Assembly (NCBI RefSeq): GCF_014118685.1
Contig: NZ_JACFAK010000002.1
Location: 62,001 to 126,000, forward strand
Length of the DNA: 64,000 bases
Direction of reading: 5' to 3'
Source: Flaviflexus huanghaiensis
GTDB lineage: Bacteria; Actinomycetota; Actinomycetes; Actinomycetales; Actinomycetaceae
Positions 41,994 through 51,283 of the stretch are shown piece after piece. Within the stretch, counting starts at the first letter, position 1; each line of letters opens with the position of its first letter. The notes under the pieces are model-generated. The model saw only the letters and a program-made list of their open reading frames with translations. It was not told the origin of the DNA and ran no database searches. The position numbers and the translations under genes are program-made.

Positions 41994-43775
41994 ATGACCG
42001 CGACCAGTCGAAGCCTGAGGCTTGCCGGTGCTGCAAGCCTCGCACTACTTGTCCTTCTCCACACCCCGCAGACGATCATCCAGGCGGGGGGCGGAGCGCG
42101 CCTCGACAGCGAGTACGGGATCTCTCTCGCGATAGGTGCCGGCGTGCTTGTCGCCGTCGGCCTCGGGTACCGGATGCTGTCCCGCATCGTTCCACGCACG
42201 GCCGACCATCAGCTCGTTGCCCGCTACATCTCGGAGCCGTTCTCGGCGATCACCGCCGCAGCGAAGCTCATCTCCTACGTCATGATTGTTGCGATCGCGG
42301 CAGGTTTCGCTGTCAGCTCCCTCACCCCGCTCATCGGTCCGACCAGCACCGTTCTGCCTCTTATTCAGGCGGCCGCCGTTCTCATCTTCGCTGTGCCGAC
42401 AATGATTGGTCGCCAGCCAAGTGCTCGGGTCATCATTGGTGCGCTCGCGCCAGCGGCGCTCGCCATCGCCGTCATCATTGTCGGCGGGCTCGTCATCGAG
42501 CTGGCGGGGGGCCTGACGACGATTCCAGAGACGACCGTTGCAGAACCGACTGCCGGCATACCGTGGCCACTCGGGGAGGCGGTCCTCGGCGCGCTGTTCC
42601 CGGCAGCAGTCCTGGGACTCGCAACAGAGCGGTCGTTCGGAGAGACGGGCGGCCGTCGGATTACATCCCGGCGGCTCCTCACCGCGATCCTCCCCGTCCT
42701 CGTGGCCATCGCGGCCCTGCTCTATCTCAGCCATATCACCCACCTCCCCCCGGCGACGACATCGCCCTCGGTCCTCGCACTCGCCGAAGTGTTCTTCCCG
42801 GGCATCGTCGTCACGATCATCGGTGTCGCCTTCGCTGTCGCGGGTGCGGCGGTCGCCCTGGCAACCTTTATCCAGGTTTCCCAGCTCATTAGGCAGCTCG
42901 CGGCGGACGGAATTTTGCCTCGTCATATCGCGGCGGCGGATGCCTACGGGGCCCGACGAGCCGTCGTTGCCACTCTCGCCGGCGCCGGAGCCGTCGCCGT
43001 GGTTTTGGCACGCTCCCCGCTCGGCGGAGCGACGATTGTCGTGACGATCATGTCCGTGTCGATGCTGCTGACAATGTCTGCGCTCGTTGTCCGATCGCGC
43101 ACCATACGACGGCAGTCGACCGAGCTCACGGAGCGGGTGGATGCCGGGAAGTCGCGAATCGCGGGGCTTCTGCTCGGTGCGATTGCGACCGCCATCCTCG
43201 CGCTTTCCGTGTCCGTCGAACCTCACTTCACACTGGTCGGCGCACTTGCGCTCGCCATTCCCTCAATCGCTCTGCTCGTCCTGCGCCGGGGCATGGGCCG
43301 AGTTGGAGCAACGCTCGCTGCGGACGATCTGTCAGCTGGCCGGTCCCTGCCAACCCGCGTCCACGCTATCGTCCTCGTTGAGCGTCTCGACCGTCCCACC
43401 CTTCAGGCGATTACCTTCGTGCGAGCAACCCGCCCCTCGACCATGACGGGCCTTGTCGTTGACGTCGACCCCGTCGCCACCGATAGGCTGACAAAGGACT
43501 GGATGGCGGCAGACCTTCCGGTTGAGCTGACGATCCTCGGCACGCCCCGCGGGGCGGCTCGCAGGCCCGTCATCGAGCACGTGCAGAGCCTGCGACGGTC
43601 GTCGCCGCGCGATATCGTCATCATTTACTCTCCGAGAGTCGTGTCATCGTCTGCGCCGTGGCAACGCTTTTTTGTCAGCCACTCGACGCCGGCTCTGCTG
43701 TCAGAACTCAAGCTTGAACCTGGCGTTATCGTCGCCGAGGTTCCCTACCAGATCGAGGACATCGAAGAACAGTGA
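41994..43775 (+). CDS. APC-superfamily permease
   Basis: 593 residues. About 11-12 hydrophobic helices fill residues 8-430, followed by a cytoplasmic domain of about 150 residues that resembles a stress-protein-like C-terminal module (VHAIVLVERLDRPTLQAI, then DIVIIYSPRVV). This architecture occurs in the actinobacterial permease (Rv2690c) that always accompanies the CeoBC genes. The linkage to two TrkA proteins suggests potassium or amino acid transport; the substrate is not evident. Its stop overlaps the next start (GTGA). Confidence 0.87.
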   Translation: MTATSRSLRLAGAASLALLVLLHTPQTIIQAGGGARLDSEYGISLAIGAGVLVAVGLGYRMLSRIVPRTADHQLVARYISEPFSAITAAAKLISYVMIVAIAAGFAVSSLTPLIGPTSTVLPLIQAAAVLIFAVPTMIGRQPSARVIIGALAPAALAIAVIIVGGLVIELAGGLTTIPETTVAEPTAGIPWPLGEAVLGALFPAAVLGLATERSFGETGGRRITSRRLLTAILPVLVAIAALLYLSHITHLPPATTSPSVLALAEVFFPGIVVTIIGVAFAVAGAAVALATFIQVSQLIRQLAADGILPRHIAAADAYGARRAVVATLAGAGAVAVVLARSPLGGATIVVTIMSVSMLLTMSALVVRSRTIRRQSTELTERVDAGKSRIAGLLLGAIATAILALSVSVEPHFTLVGALALAIPSIALLVLRRGMGRVGATLAADDLSAGRSLPTRVHAIVLVERLDRPTLQAITFVRATRPSTMTGLVVDVDPVATDRLTKDWMAADLPVELTILGTPRGAARRPVIEHVQSLRRSSPRDIVIIYSPRVVSSSAPWQRFFVSHSTPALLSELKLEPGVIVAEVPYQIEDIEEQ

Positions 43776-44929
43776 GACTACAGGCAGGCAGCCCCGTACA
43801 CGGCGGGTACACAATCGCTCGAGTCGACGGCAGGGTGATCCTCGTCGAGGGCGCGGCACCCGGCGAGACCGTCGAGGTCGACGTCGACGAGACGGCCAAG
43901 CCGTGGACGGGGACAGTCACCGATGTCATCGAACCTTCCCCCGACCGAGTACCGCACGTGTGGGATGTTGCTGGCGGCGCTGAGCTCGGCTACCTCAAAC
44001 GCTCAGCGCAGCTCGCGTGGAAGACAGCGGTTCTCGAGGACGCCATCGGGCACCTCGGCGGACCTCTCGACGGACACCTGAAAGACGCTGGGCTGGGCAT
44101 CCGGGTTCGTGAGGTCGGGCCAGGGCTCGGGACCCGAACGCGGCTCGACGTCGACGTCGACGACGAGGGAAGGCTCGCCATGCACAGGCGAGGAAGCGAC
44201 ACTCTCGTCCCGATCGACCGCATGCCGCTCGCGGCCCCCGCAATCAACGAGATCCTCGCAGCCCAGGACGAGTGGTCCAATACGTGGCGGCCGGGGGATA
44301 GGGTGCGGTTAGTCGCGCCCACCGGCCAAGGCCCCGTTGTCGCGGTCGGCAAGGACGTGTATCGAGCCCCGGGATCAAAAACGGGACCCCGTGTCATTGA
44401 GCGGGCCGCCGGCTATTCGTGGGAGGTGACCGCGACCGGTTTCTGGCAGACACACGAGAAGGCACCCGTCACCCTCCTTGACGCGGTCCTCAAGGGGACG
44501 CGCCTGCGAAAGAGTGATCGGGTCGCCGAGTTCTACGGGGGCGCGGGACTGTTCACACTCCCGCTGACCGACCGCGCGAAGGCTGTCCGCATGTGGGAGG
44601 GCACGGCAGGTGCTGTGCGTGACGCGCAGAGGAATGCACCGAAGGCCGAGATCACGAAGGCGTCGATCGTTCCAGCTCTGCTCGCTCGCGGCTCGGAAGG
44701 TGCTGACGTCGTCATCGCCGACCCACCGCGGACAGGGCTCGGCATTCCCGGCGCGGCTGCGCTCGCCGCCTCCGGTGCCCAGGCAATTGCACTCGTCTCG
44801 TGCGATCCGGCGGCGATGGCGCGGGATGTGCGGACGATGGTGGAAAACGGCCGATCGGTCATGTCGCTCGCTGCTTTTGATCTGTTCCCGCACACGACTC
44901 ATATGGAAGTCGTGACCATTCTCAGCTGA
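43772..44929 (+). CDS. TrmA/RlmD-like 5-methyluridine RNA methyltransferase
   Basis: 385 residues from GTG 43772, coupled to the permease gene by a 4-nt overlap. An N-terminal TRAM-like domain (VHGGYTIARVDGRVILVEGAAPGE) precedes a Rossmann SAM-binding domain (VAEFYGGAGLFTLPL). Motif DPPRTGLG and the catalytic Cys in VSCDPAAMARD are typical of uracil-C5 methyltransferases. The iron-sulphur Cys set of RlmD is not evident, as in other actinobacterial members (Rv2689c). The target is tRNA or rRNA uridine, not determinable here. Confidence 0.9.
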   Translation: MRLQAGSPVHGGYTIARVDGRVILVEGAAPGETVEVDVDETAKPWTGTVTDVIEPSPDRVPHVWDVAGGAELGYLKRSAQLAWKTAVLEDAIGHLGGPLDGHLKDAGLGIRVREVGPGLGTRTRLDVDVDDEGRLAMHRRGSDTLVPIDRMPLAAPAINEILAAQDEWSNTWRPGDRVRLVAPTGQGPVVAVGKDVYRAPGSKTGPRVIERAAGYSWEVTATGFWQTHEKAPVTLLDAVLKGTRLRKSDRVAEFYGGAGLFTLPLTDRAKAVRMWEGTAGAVRDAQRNAPKAEITKASIVPALLARGSEGADVVIADPPRTGLGIPGAAALAASGAQAIALVSCDPAAMARDVRTMVENGRSVMSLAAFDLFPHTTHMEVVTILS

Positions 44930-44957
44930 TATCGACACCCTTTGCCGACCCGCCGCA

Positions 44958-44963
44958 TACACT
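44958..44963 (+). promoter_or_regulatory. -10 element of the aconitase transcript
   Basis: TACACT ends 6 nt before an ATG that opens a 10-codon ORF upstream of aconitase. This is the same geometry as the leaderless genes in the window. Confidence 0.45.
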
Positions 44964-44969
44964 GGTGAC

Positions 44970-45002
44970 ATGTGCACTCAGTTGATCGAGGTGCGCCAAT
45001 AA
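44970..45002 (+). CDS. Candidate leaderless 10-codon upstream ORF of aconitase
   Basis: ATG 44970 opens a frame MCTQLIEVRQ ending with TAA at 45000-45002. It follows a TACACT -10 element by 6 nt, so a transcript from there would begin with this ATG. It ends where a palindrome begins, 60 nt before the aconitase start. Short leaderless upstream ORFs that sense amino acids are known in mycobacteria, often through Cys codons; this one has a single Cys at position 2. Its translation is predicted, not shown. Confidence 0.4.
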   Translation: MCTQLIEVRQ

Positions 45003-45023
45003 GATATCTTGAAATCGAGATAT
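45001..45023. promoter_or_regulatory. AT-rich palindrome upstream of aconitase
   Basis: AAGATATCTT (45001-45010) is a perfect 10-bp palindrome. It overlaps an 18-bp imperfect palindrome, TATCTTGAAATCGAGATA (45005-45022), with 7 of 9 positions symmetric. In RNA, ATATCT (45004-45009) could pair with AGATAT (45018-45023). It is 40 bp before the aconitase start, in a locally AT-rich patch, so a repressor site or a leader hairpin are both possible. Confidence 0.5.
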
Positions 45024-45061
45024 TCGCGGTCCGTGGGCCGAATGGAATTGAGGAGTGAAAC

Positions 45062-47869
45062 GTGAGCGTCGACAGCTTCCAAGCGAAATCAACCCTGGAG
45101 GTCGGGGATCAGAGGTACGAGATCTATCGACTGGACGCGGTTCCCGGCATGGAGCAGCTACCTTTCAGCCTGAAGATTCTGGGCGAGAACCTGCTGCGCA
45201 CCGAGGACGGTGCGAACGTGACGAAGGAGCACATCAACGCTCTCGCCTCATGGGATCCGGACGCGGAGCCGGACAAGGAAATCCAGTTCACCCCGGCCAG
45301 GGTCGTCATGCAGGACTTCACCGGCGTGCCGTGCGTTGTCGACCTCGCGACGATGCGCGAGGCCGTGGCCGAGCTCGGTGGTAATCCGGAGGCGATCAAC
45401 CCACTCAACCCCGCCGAGCTTGTCATTGACCACTCGGTACAGATCGATGCCTACGGCACGAGCCAGGCACTCGACATCAACATCGAGCGCGAGTACGAGC
45501 GCAACGGTGAGCGGTATCAGTTCCTCCGCTGGGGCCAGGGTGCGTTTAAGAACTTCAAGGTCGTCCCCCCGGGGACCGGCATTGTCCACCAGGTCAACAT
45601 CGAATATCTCGCCCGCGTGACGATGACGGCGGAGGACACTGGTGCGCTTCTCGCGTACCCCGACACCTGTGTCGGCACCGACTCACACACGACAATGGTC
45701 AATGGCCTTGGCGTCCTCGGTTGGGGCGTCGGTGGCATCGAGGCTGAAGCTGCCATGCTTGGCCAGCCCATTTCCATGCTGATCCCACGTGTTGCCGGCT
45801 TCAAGCTCAAGGGCGAAATCCCGGCCGGCACGACCGCCACCGACGTTGTCCTCACCATTACGGAGATGCTCCGCGAGCATGGGGTTGTCGGCAAATTTGT
45901 TGAATTCTATGGCGAGGGTGTGGCCGAGGTCCCGCTCGCGAACCGTGCGACGATTGGCAACATGTCGCCCGAGTTTGGGTGCACCGCTGCGATCTTCCCG
46001 ATCGACGATGTCACCCTCGATTACATGCGGCTCACCGGCCGCACGGAGGACCAGATCGCCCTGACGAAGGCGTACTCCATGGAGCAGGGCCTGTGGCACG
46101 ATCCGGCCGCCGAGCCGCGCTACTCCGAATACCTCGAACTCGACCTCTCGACGGTCGTGCCGTCGATTGCGGGTCCGAAGCGACCGCAGGACCGCGTTCC
46201 GTTGTCTGAATCGAAAGCCGCGTTTGCGGGCACTTTGCCCGAGTATGTCTCGGGTAAGGGACTCGAGCAGACCGAGCTCGACCGTGCGGTCGAGATGACG
46301 ATGGACGCCTCAGACCCGATTGCCGTCAACAGCCTTGACGATACGCAGGCAAATGCGCCAGTCGAGCCGGAGACCGCCGGGGACCGACCGCACCGCACGG
46401 TGCCGATCACGATGCCGGATGGGACGGAAACAAAGCTCGATCATGGCGATGTTGTCATCGCGTCGATCACCTCGTGCACGAACACCTCCAACCCGTCGGT
46501 CATGATGGCGGCGGCGTTGCTCGCGAAGAAGGCTGCGGATCTTGGACTGAAGTCGAAGCCGTGGGTCAAGACGTCGATGGCTCCGGGCTCCAAGGTTGTG
46601 ACTGACTACTACGAGAAGGCGGGCCTGTGGCCTTCCCTCGAGGCACTCGGCTTCCACCTTGTCGGCTACGGTTGTACAACCTGCATCGGCAACTCCGGCC
46701 CGCTCCCGGAGGACATTTCCCGCGTCGTCAACGACGAGGATCTCACGGTCGTCTCCGTTTTGTCTGGCAACCGCAACTTTGAGGGCCGGATCAACCCCGA
46801 CGTGAAAATGAACTACCTCGCGTCCCCACCGCTCGTCATCGCCTACGCTCTTGCGGGCACAATGGATTTCGACTTCGAGACAGAACCGCTTGGCCAGGAT
46901 CAGCTCGGTCACGACGTATACCTCGCCGACATCTGGCCGTCTCAGCACGAGGTCGAAGAGGTCATCGAGTCGACTCTCGGCTCCGACATGTTCACCCGGA
47001 ACTATGCCTCCGTTTTTGAAGGGGGTAAGCGCTGGCGTTCGCTGACGACACCAGAGGGAAACACGTTCGAATGGGATGAGGACTCGACCTACGTCCGCAA
47101 GGCTCCGTTCTTTGACGGGATGACGGCAGAACCGCAGCCGGTCGAGGACATCGAGGGTGCTCGTGTGCTTGCCAAGCTCGGCGACTCTGTCACGACCGAC
47201 CACATTTCCCCCGCAGGTGCAATCAAGGCCGATTCCCCGGCGGGAAAATACCTGACCGAGCACGGCATCGAACGCAGGGACTTCAACTCCTACGGCTCTC
47301 GCCGCGGTAACCACGAGGTCATGATCCGCGGCACCTTCGCAAACATCCGACTGCGCAACCAAATGCTTGACAATGTCGAAGGCGGATATACGAAGAACCT
47401 TCTCACCGGTGAGCAGGAGTCGATCTTCGATGCCGCCATGGCCTACGAGGAGGCCGGCATCCCCCTCGTCGTCCTCGGTGGTAAGGAATACGGCTCCGGC
47501 TCGTCCCGCGACTGGGCAGCAAAGGGCACCGCGCTCCTTGGCGTCAAGGCCGTCATCACGGAATCCTTCGAGCGCATCCACCGCTCCAATCTCATCGGCA
47601 TGGGAGTCCTTCCTCTCGAATACCCTGCGGGAGAGACCGCCGACACGCTCGGCCTGGACGGTACCGAGACGTTCTCGGTCTCCGGAATCGCGGCACTTAA
47701 CGAGGGCACCACACCGAGGACCGTCACCGTTACCGCCGTGAAGGAGAACGGCGACGAGGTCGTCTTCGAGGCGTGCGTCAGGATCGACACACCCGGCGAG
47801 GCTGAGTACTTCCGCCACGGCGGAATCCTCCAGTACGTCCTCCGCTCCCTTGTAAAGGCCGGCGCCTAA
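45062..47869 (+). CDS. acnA: Aconitate hydratase A
   Basis: 935 residues from GTG 45062 with an AGGAG site. It interconverts citrate and isocitrate in the TCA cycle. The [4Fe-4S] cysteines are C472 ([12 protein letters not shown]), C538 and C541 ([13 protein letters not shown]). Catalytic motifs near the end include [10 protein letters not shown] and [14 protein letters not shown]. It is a bacterial AcnA (IRP-like) type, cytoplasmic. It stands alone between strong signals: an upstream leaderless mini-ORF and palindrome, and a strong terminator downstream. Confidence 0.97.
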   Translation: MSVDSFQAKSTLEVGDQRYEIYRLDAVPGMEQLPFSLKILGENLLRTEDGANVTKEHINALASWDPDAEPDKEIQFTPARVVMQDFTGVPCVVDLATMREAVAELGGNPEAINPLNPAELVIDHSVQIDAYGTSQALDINIEREYERNGERYQFLRWGQGAFKNFKVVPPGTGIVHQVNIEYLARVTMTAEDTGALLAYPDTCVGTDSHTTMVNGLGVLGWGVGGIEAEAAMLGQPISMLIPRVAGFKLKGEIPAGTTATDVVLTITEMLREHGVVGKFVEFYGEGVAEVPLANRATIGNMSPEFGCTAAIFPIDDVTLDYMRLTGRTEDQIALTKAYSMEQGLWHDPAAEPRYSEYLELDLSTVVPSIAGPKRPQDRVPLSESKAAFAGTLPEYVSGKGLEQTELDRAVEMTMDASDPIAVNSLDDTQANAPVEPETAGDRPHRTVPITMPDGTETKLDHGDVVIASITSCTNTSNPSVMMAAALLAKKAADLGLKSKPWVKTSMAPGSKVVTDYYEKAGLWPSLEALGFHLVGYGCTTCIGNSGPLPEDISRVVNDEDLTVVSVLSGNRNFEGRINPDVKMNYLASPPLVIAYALAGTMDFDFETEPLGQDQLGHDVYLADIWPSQHEVEEVIESTLGSDMFTRNYASVFEGGKRWRSLTTPEGNTFEWDEDSTYVRKAPFFDGMTAEPQPVEDIEGARVLAKLGDSVTTDHISPAGAIKADSPAGKYLTEHGIERRDFNSYGSRRGNHEVMIRGTFANIRLRNQMLDNVEGGYTKNLLTGEQESIFDAAMAYEEAGIPLVVLGGKEYGSGSSRDWAAKGTALLGVKAVITESFERIHRSNLIGMGVLPLEYPAGETADTLGLDGTETFSVSGIAALNEGTTPRTVTVTAVKENGDEVVFEACVRIDTPGEAEYFRHGGILQYVLRSLVKAGA

Positions 47870-47879
47870 CTCAACCTCA

Positions 47880-47926
47880 AAGGACATGAGGCCGGGGCAC
47901 TGAACTGGTCCCCGCCTCATGTCCTT
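47880..47926 (+). terminator. acnA terminator
   Basis: AAGGACATGAGGC (47880-47892) pairs perfectly with GCCTCATGTCCTT (47914-47926), with an inner GGGG/CCCC extension. It begins about 10 nt after the acnA stop. Confidence 0.88.
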
Positions 47927-48339
47927 CTTCGTACGTCACCAACACGACCGATGCCGTGCCGTGGTCATCGCGCCCAGCCGACGATGTGCGGCCCTGCCTT
48001 CTCCGAGCGAGCACGATGTCAATGCCTCGCTCGAAGTGGCGCTGGCGTTGGGACCTTTCCGCAGTCGCACTGTCAGCGATCGGTTTGGATTGGCGCTAGC
48101 CGGCGATTCGAACGCGACCTTCACTAGTTGCGGCCTTGCGCTCGATCGCCACGGCTATCGGATCACGACACGCGGCGGTGCTGTTCGCCGAGGCGCATGA
48201 AGTCACGGCCGACGCGGCCCCTAGATTGGCACGGTTGCGATGGTCGGGGAACCATGGCGTCACCGGGTGCGCCTCATGCGTTGCGGTGGGCGTCAGCCGT
48301 CGAGTGCAAGGCCACGTGCCCGAGAGGTAGAGCCGCGGG
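47927..48339. other. Orphan intergenic region, possible gene remnant
   Basis: This is the longest stretch without a supported gene. No reading frame here has a ribosome binding site or leaderless start together with a recognisable protein. On the plus strand, one frame reads sensibly to about 48100 and a different frame from 48136 to the stop at 48330 (RHAAVLFAEAHEVTADAAP) has protein-like composition. The two are offset as if by a frameshift. Short minus-strand frames exist too. No RNA gene was recognised. A decayed small gene is possible but unproven. Confidence 0.35.
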
Positions 48340-48345
48340 TAGACT
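48340..48345 (+). promoter_or_regulatory. Leaderless -10 element of the ABC-F gene
   Basis: TAGACT ends 6 nt before the GTG at 48352. Confidence 0.55.
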
Positions 48346-48351
48346 GTTTCG

Positions 48352-49965
48352 GTGATCAACGGCCAGAACGTCTCCATGCGCATCGGCACCCGCGAACTTC
48401 TACGGGATGCGAACTTCCGCATCGATAAGGGCATGCGGATCGGCCTCGTCGGCCGTAACGGTGCTGGGAAGACAACACTGACCCGCCTACTCGCGGGGGA
48501 GGGCGTGACCTCTGATGTCATCGAACATTCGGGGCAGATCACGCGCTCTGGCGAGACCGGGTACCTTCCGCAGGACCCCCGCACGGGTGATCTCTCGGTG
48601 CTCGCCCGCGACCGCGTGTTGTCTGCTCGTGGTATCGACGACACGATACGCCGGATCCGCAAGGCCGAAATCGAGATGGGAACATCGACCGGTGCGAGGC
48701 AGCAGAAGGCGATGGAGCGCTACGTTCGACTCGACGCCGAATTCACCGCGGCGGGCGGATGGGCGGCAAACTCGCAGGCCGCGACGATCATGGATGCCCT
48801 CGGTTTACCCTCCCGCGTTATCGAGCAGCCCCTCGAGACCCTATCCGGTGGTCAACGCCGGCGAGTTGAGCTTGCCCGTATCCTTTTTTCGCAGGCCGAC
48901 ACGCTCCTCCTTGATGAGCCGACGAACCATCTTGATCACGATTCGATCGTGTGGCTACGTGACTACCTGCGCTCATATTCGGGCGGCTTTGTCGTCATTT
49001 CTCACTCGGTTGACCTGCTCGAGGACACGGTCAACACGGTCTGGCACCTCGACGCGAACAGGGCCGTTCTCGATGTGTATTCGATGGGGTGGAAGAGCTA
49101 CCTCACCCAGCGTGAGACTGATGAGAAGCGACGTCGGCGTGAGCGCGCGAACGCTGAGAAGAAGGCATCCTCACTCATGGCGCAGGCAGACAAGATGAGG
49201 GCAAAAGCGACGAAAGCCGTCGCGGCTCAAAACATGGCGCGCCGTGCCCAGCGAATGCTGGAAGGGCTGGAGGATGTCCGTACCGCGGACCGGGTCGCGA
49301 ACCTGCGGTTCCCGGATCCGGCTCCCTGCGGGAAGACACCACTGACGGGGCACGATCTCTCGAAGACGTATGGGTCGCTCGAAGTGTTCACCGGTGTCGA
49401 CCTCGCAATCGATCGCGGCTCTAAAGTTGTCATCCTTGGCCTCAACGGCGCGGGTAAGACGACTTTGCTGCGAATTCTCGCGAGCATCGAGCAGCCCGAC
49501 ACGGGCGTCGTCCATCCCGGCCATGGGCTGAAGATCGGGTATTACGCACAGGAGCACGAGACAATCAACACGGACTGGACCGTGTACGAGAACATGCGGC
49601 GAGCGGCGCCCGACCTGGACGACACGAACGTCCGCAACGTTCTCGGGTCCTTTCTCTTCTCCGGAGATGATGCAGACAAACCGGCGGGAGTATTATCCGG
49701 CGGTGAGAAGACGCGCCTAGCGCTTGCCACCCTTGTCGTCTCGGCCGCGAACGTGCTCCTGCTCGACGAACCGACGAACAACCTTGACCCGGCCTCCCGT
49801 GAAGAGATCCTCCGTGCCCTGCGTTCATACGAGGGGGCAGTCGTTCTCGTCAGCCACGACGAAGGCGCTGTCGAGGCGCTCAACCCGGAGCGGGTACTCC
49901 TGCTTCCAGACGGAGATGAGGACCTGTGGTCCGATGACTATTTGGAGCTGATCGCGCTCGCCTGA
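48352..49965 (+). CDS. ABC-F family ATPase
   Basis: 537 residues with two ATP-binding cassettes and no membrane domain, from GTG 48352 (leaderless). Cassette 1 has GRNGAGKTTL, LSGGQRRRVELAR and LLLDEPTNHLD. Cassette 2 has GLNGAGKTTL, LSGGEKTRLALA and LLLDEPTNNLD. The Arg/Lys/Glu-rich linker between them (about 255-305) is the P-site tRNA interaction motif region. ABC-F proteins act on the ribosome as translation factors or resistance factors; which type this is cannot be decided. The 3' end overlaps convergent SURF1 by 28 bp. Confidence 0.93.
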   Translation: MINGQNVSMRIGTRELLRDANFRIDKGMRIGLVGRNGAGKTTLTRLLAGEGVTSDVIEHSGQITRSGETGYLPQDPRTGDLSVLARDRVLSARGIDDTIRRIRKAEIEMGTSTGARQQKAMERYVRLDAEFTAAGGWAANSQAATIMDALGLPSRVIEQPLETLSGGQRRRVELARILFSQADTLLLDEPTNHLDHDSIVWLRDYLRSYSGGFVVISHSVDLLEDTVNTVWHLDANRAVLDVYSMGWKSYLTQRETDEKRRRRERANAEKKASSLMAQADKMRAKATKAVAAQNMARRAQRMLEGLEDVRTADRVANLRFPDPAPCGKTPLTGHDLSKTYGSLEVFTGVDLAIDRGSKVVILGLNGAGKTTLLRILASIEQPDTGVVHPGHGLKIGYYAQEHETINTDWTVYENMRRAAPDLDDTNVRNVLGSFLFSGDDADKPAGVLSGGEKTRLALATLVVSAANVLLLDEPTNNLDPASREEILRALRSYEGAVVLVSHDEGAVEALNPERVLLLPDGDEDLWSDDYLELIALA

Positions 49966-50855
49966 TCGAGGATGTCATCCTCGACATCTTCATCCGTCGG
50001 CCGGGACCTGCGAGACGTCTGTTTCTTCTTGACAAGTCCCAGATCGAGCTTCTCCTCATCGGAGAGGTCGAGGCTCCGAAGGTCGACTCCGTCGACGACC
50101 CACGCATTATCCTCCGCCTCGCGGCGGGCGAGGATCGGAACCACCGCAAGGGCCGCGACCGCGAAGAATCGCCACTCCCACGTGTATGCCAGGTGGCTAC
50201 CGAGCGACGTTGACGGCTTCGGGTAGGGACGAGGCGCCCCGTCAACATCACCTCCGGGCTGATCCTCGACCATGACGAACCGACCGGCAAACACCTCCGG
50301 TAGGCCAGCGGTCACCTCAGTGGGAATCCCGGCGAGCACCTGCCCCGGGTTGAGGGTGTAGATGTAGCCTTCGGGCGGATCGCGGTCGAACGCATCCTCT
50401 GGTGGCCTCATGCGGGCGTCGATCGTCACAACCCCTGACGGCGGCTCGGGCACGTATCCTTCGTTTTCGCCGTCACCTTCGGCCTGATCCTGGTAGACCC
50501 AGCCGCGGTCGACAATGACAGTGAGGGGATCGCCGTTCTGTTCGGTTGTCATAAGCGCGATGACGTGGAGAGCTGGCAAGCTGTTAACCGATCTCCCTCG
50601 CAGGAGCACCTGGGAGCCCTCGACGAACTCGCCGGTCAGCTCCGTCAGCTGCCACTCATCGTTGCTATCGGTGATGTCATCGAGGCTGACGGCGGCGTTG
50701 TCCCACGTGTTCGTCAGCTGTTCTGCGGCCGCCACTTTTTCTTCATAGCGGCCGTACTGCCATTCCCCGAGCATGACGCTGACCGCCGAGGCAATGATCA
50801 TGAGGACGATGAGCCCGATCCAGCGCGGCTGAGCAAGGAATGAATATGCCCCCAT
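49938..50855 (-). CDS. SURF1-family cytochrome oxidase assembly protein
   Basis: 305 residues. The family pattern is an N-terminal transmembrane helix (RWIGLIVLMIIASAVSVML), GEWQYGRYEEK, an extracytoplasmic domain with VIVDRGWVY, and a second helix near the C-terminus (FFAVAALAVVPIL). SURF1 helps insert haem into cytochrome aa3 oxidase, linking it to the ctaE-qcr genes at the other end of the window. A charged C-terminal tail of about 60 residues follows. Its start overlaps the DUF3099 stop by 1 nt (TGATG). Confidence 0.9.
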   Translation of the reverse strand: MGAYSFLAQPRWIGLIVLMIIASAVSVMLGEWQYGRYEEKVAAAEQLTNTWDNAAVSLDDITDSNDEWQLTELTGEFVEGSQVLLRGRSVNSLPALHVIALMTTEQNGDPLTVIVDRGWVYQDQAEGDGENEGYVPEPPSGVVTIDARMRPPEDAFDRDPPEGYIYTLNPGQVLAGIPTEVTAGLPEVFAGRFVMVEDQPGGDVDGAPRPYPKPSTSLGSHLAYTWEWRFFAVAALAVVPILARREAEDNAWVVDGVDLRSLDLSDEEKLDLGLVKKKQTSRRSRPTDEDVEDDILDQASAISSK

Positions 50856-51169
50856 CAGCGCAGGAACTCTCCCTCGCCGAGGGTAGGGCCCTCGTAGCGT
50901 TCGATGGCGCCGTGTTGCTCGACCCTGATGGGAGCAGGGCCCTTCTCGCGGCCAGCGTTAGCGACGAGAACGGCGACGGCAGGGATGATAACCGCGAAAA
51001 TGCCGAAGACGATTTTCAGTGGCCACGAGGGGACGATGATGACGAGGATGAAGAAGATGGTGCGGACAATCATGGAGAATAGATAGCGCTGACTCCGGCC
51101 CTTAATGTCTTCGTCAAGGGCACGCCGCACCGACGTCACGGAGATGATCTTCGCAGCCCTTTTGCGCAT
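50855..51169 (-). CDS. DUF3099 membrane protein
   Basis: 104 residues from ATG 51169, a leaderless start (TAATCT 6 nt upstream). A short basic N-terminus (ITSVRRALDED-like: SVTSVRRALDEDIKGR) precedes two hydrophobic helices (VRTIFFILVIIVPSWPL and IVFGIFAVIIPAVAVLVA). That matches the actinobacterial DUF3099 pattern. It is coupled to SURF1, so a link to respiratory complex assembly is possible but not shown. Confidence 0.85.
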   Translation of the reverse strand: MRKRAAKIISVTSVRRALDEDIKGRSQRYLFSMIVRTIFFILVIIVPSWPLKIVFGIFAVIIPAVAVLVANAGREKGPAPIRVEQHGAIERYEGPTLGEGEFLR

Positions 51170-51175
51170 GCACCA

Positions 51176-51181
51176 AGATTA
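51176..51181 (-). promoter_or_regulatory. Leaderless -10 element of the DUF3099-SURF1 operon
   Basis: TAATCT on the minus strand ends 6 nt before the ATG at 51169. Confidence 0.55.
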
Positions 51182-51271
51182 CGCCACCGTGTCCGAATCG
51201 CCAGAGCGTCTACTCCCCAATCAGCTGCCGGCGCACGAGAGCCGCCGACCCGGGGGACAGGACCACCCCGC

Positions 51272-51277
51272 TAGAAT
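51272..51277 (+). promoter_or_regulatory. Leaderless -10 element of the SixA gene
   Basis: TAGAAT ends 6 nt before the ATG at 51284. Confidence 0.6.
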
Positions 51278-51283
51278 GATGGC

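Noticed and set aside
42045-43226. 393-codon minus-strand frame, highly charged
   Set aside because: Antisense to the APC transporter; composition is Arg/Asp/Gly-rich with no motif.
46310-47920. 536-codon minus-strand frame
   Set aside because: It lies wholly antisense to acnA, with no ribosome binding site and Asp/Arg/Val-rich composition typical of the reverse of a GC-rich gene.
48105-48125. TTCGAA-containing stretch that might mark a tRNA T arm
   Set aside because: The flanking bases do not form the five-pair T stem and no acceptor or anticodon arm is visible.
48096-48662. 188-codon minus-strand frame
   Set aside because: More than half is antisense to the ABC-F gene and it has no start signal; the remainder is covered by the orphan-region entry.
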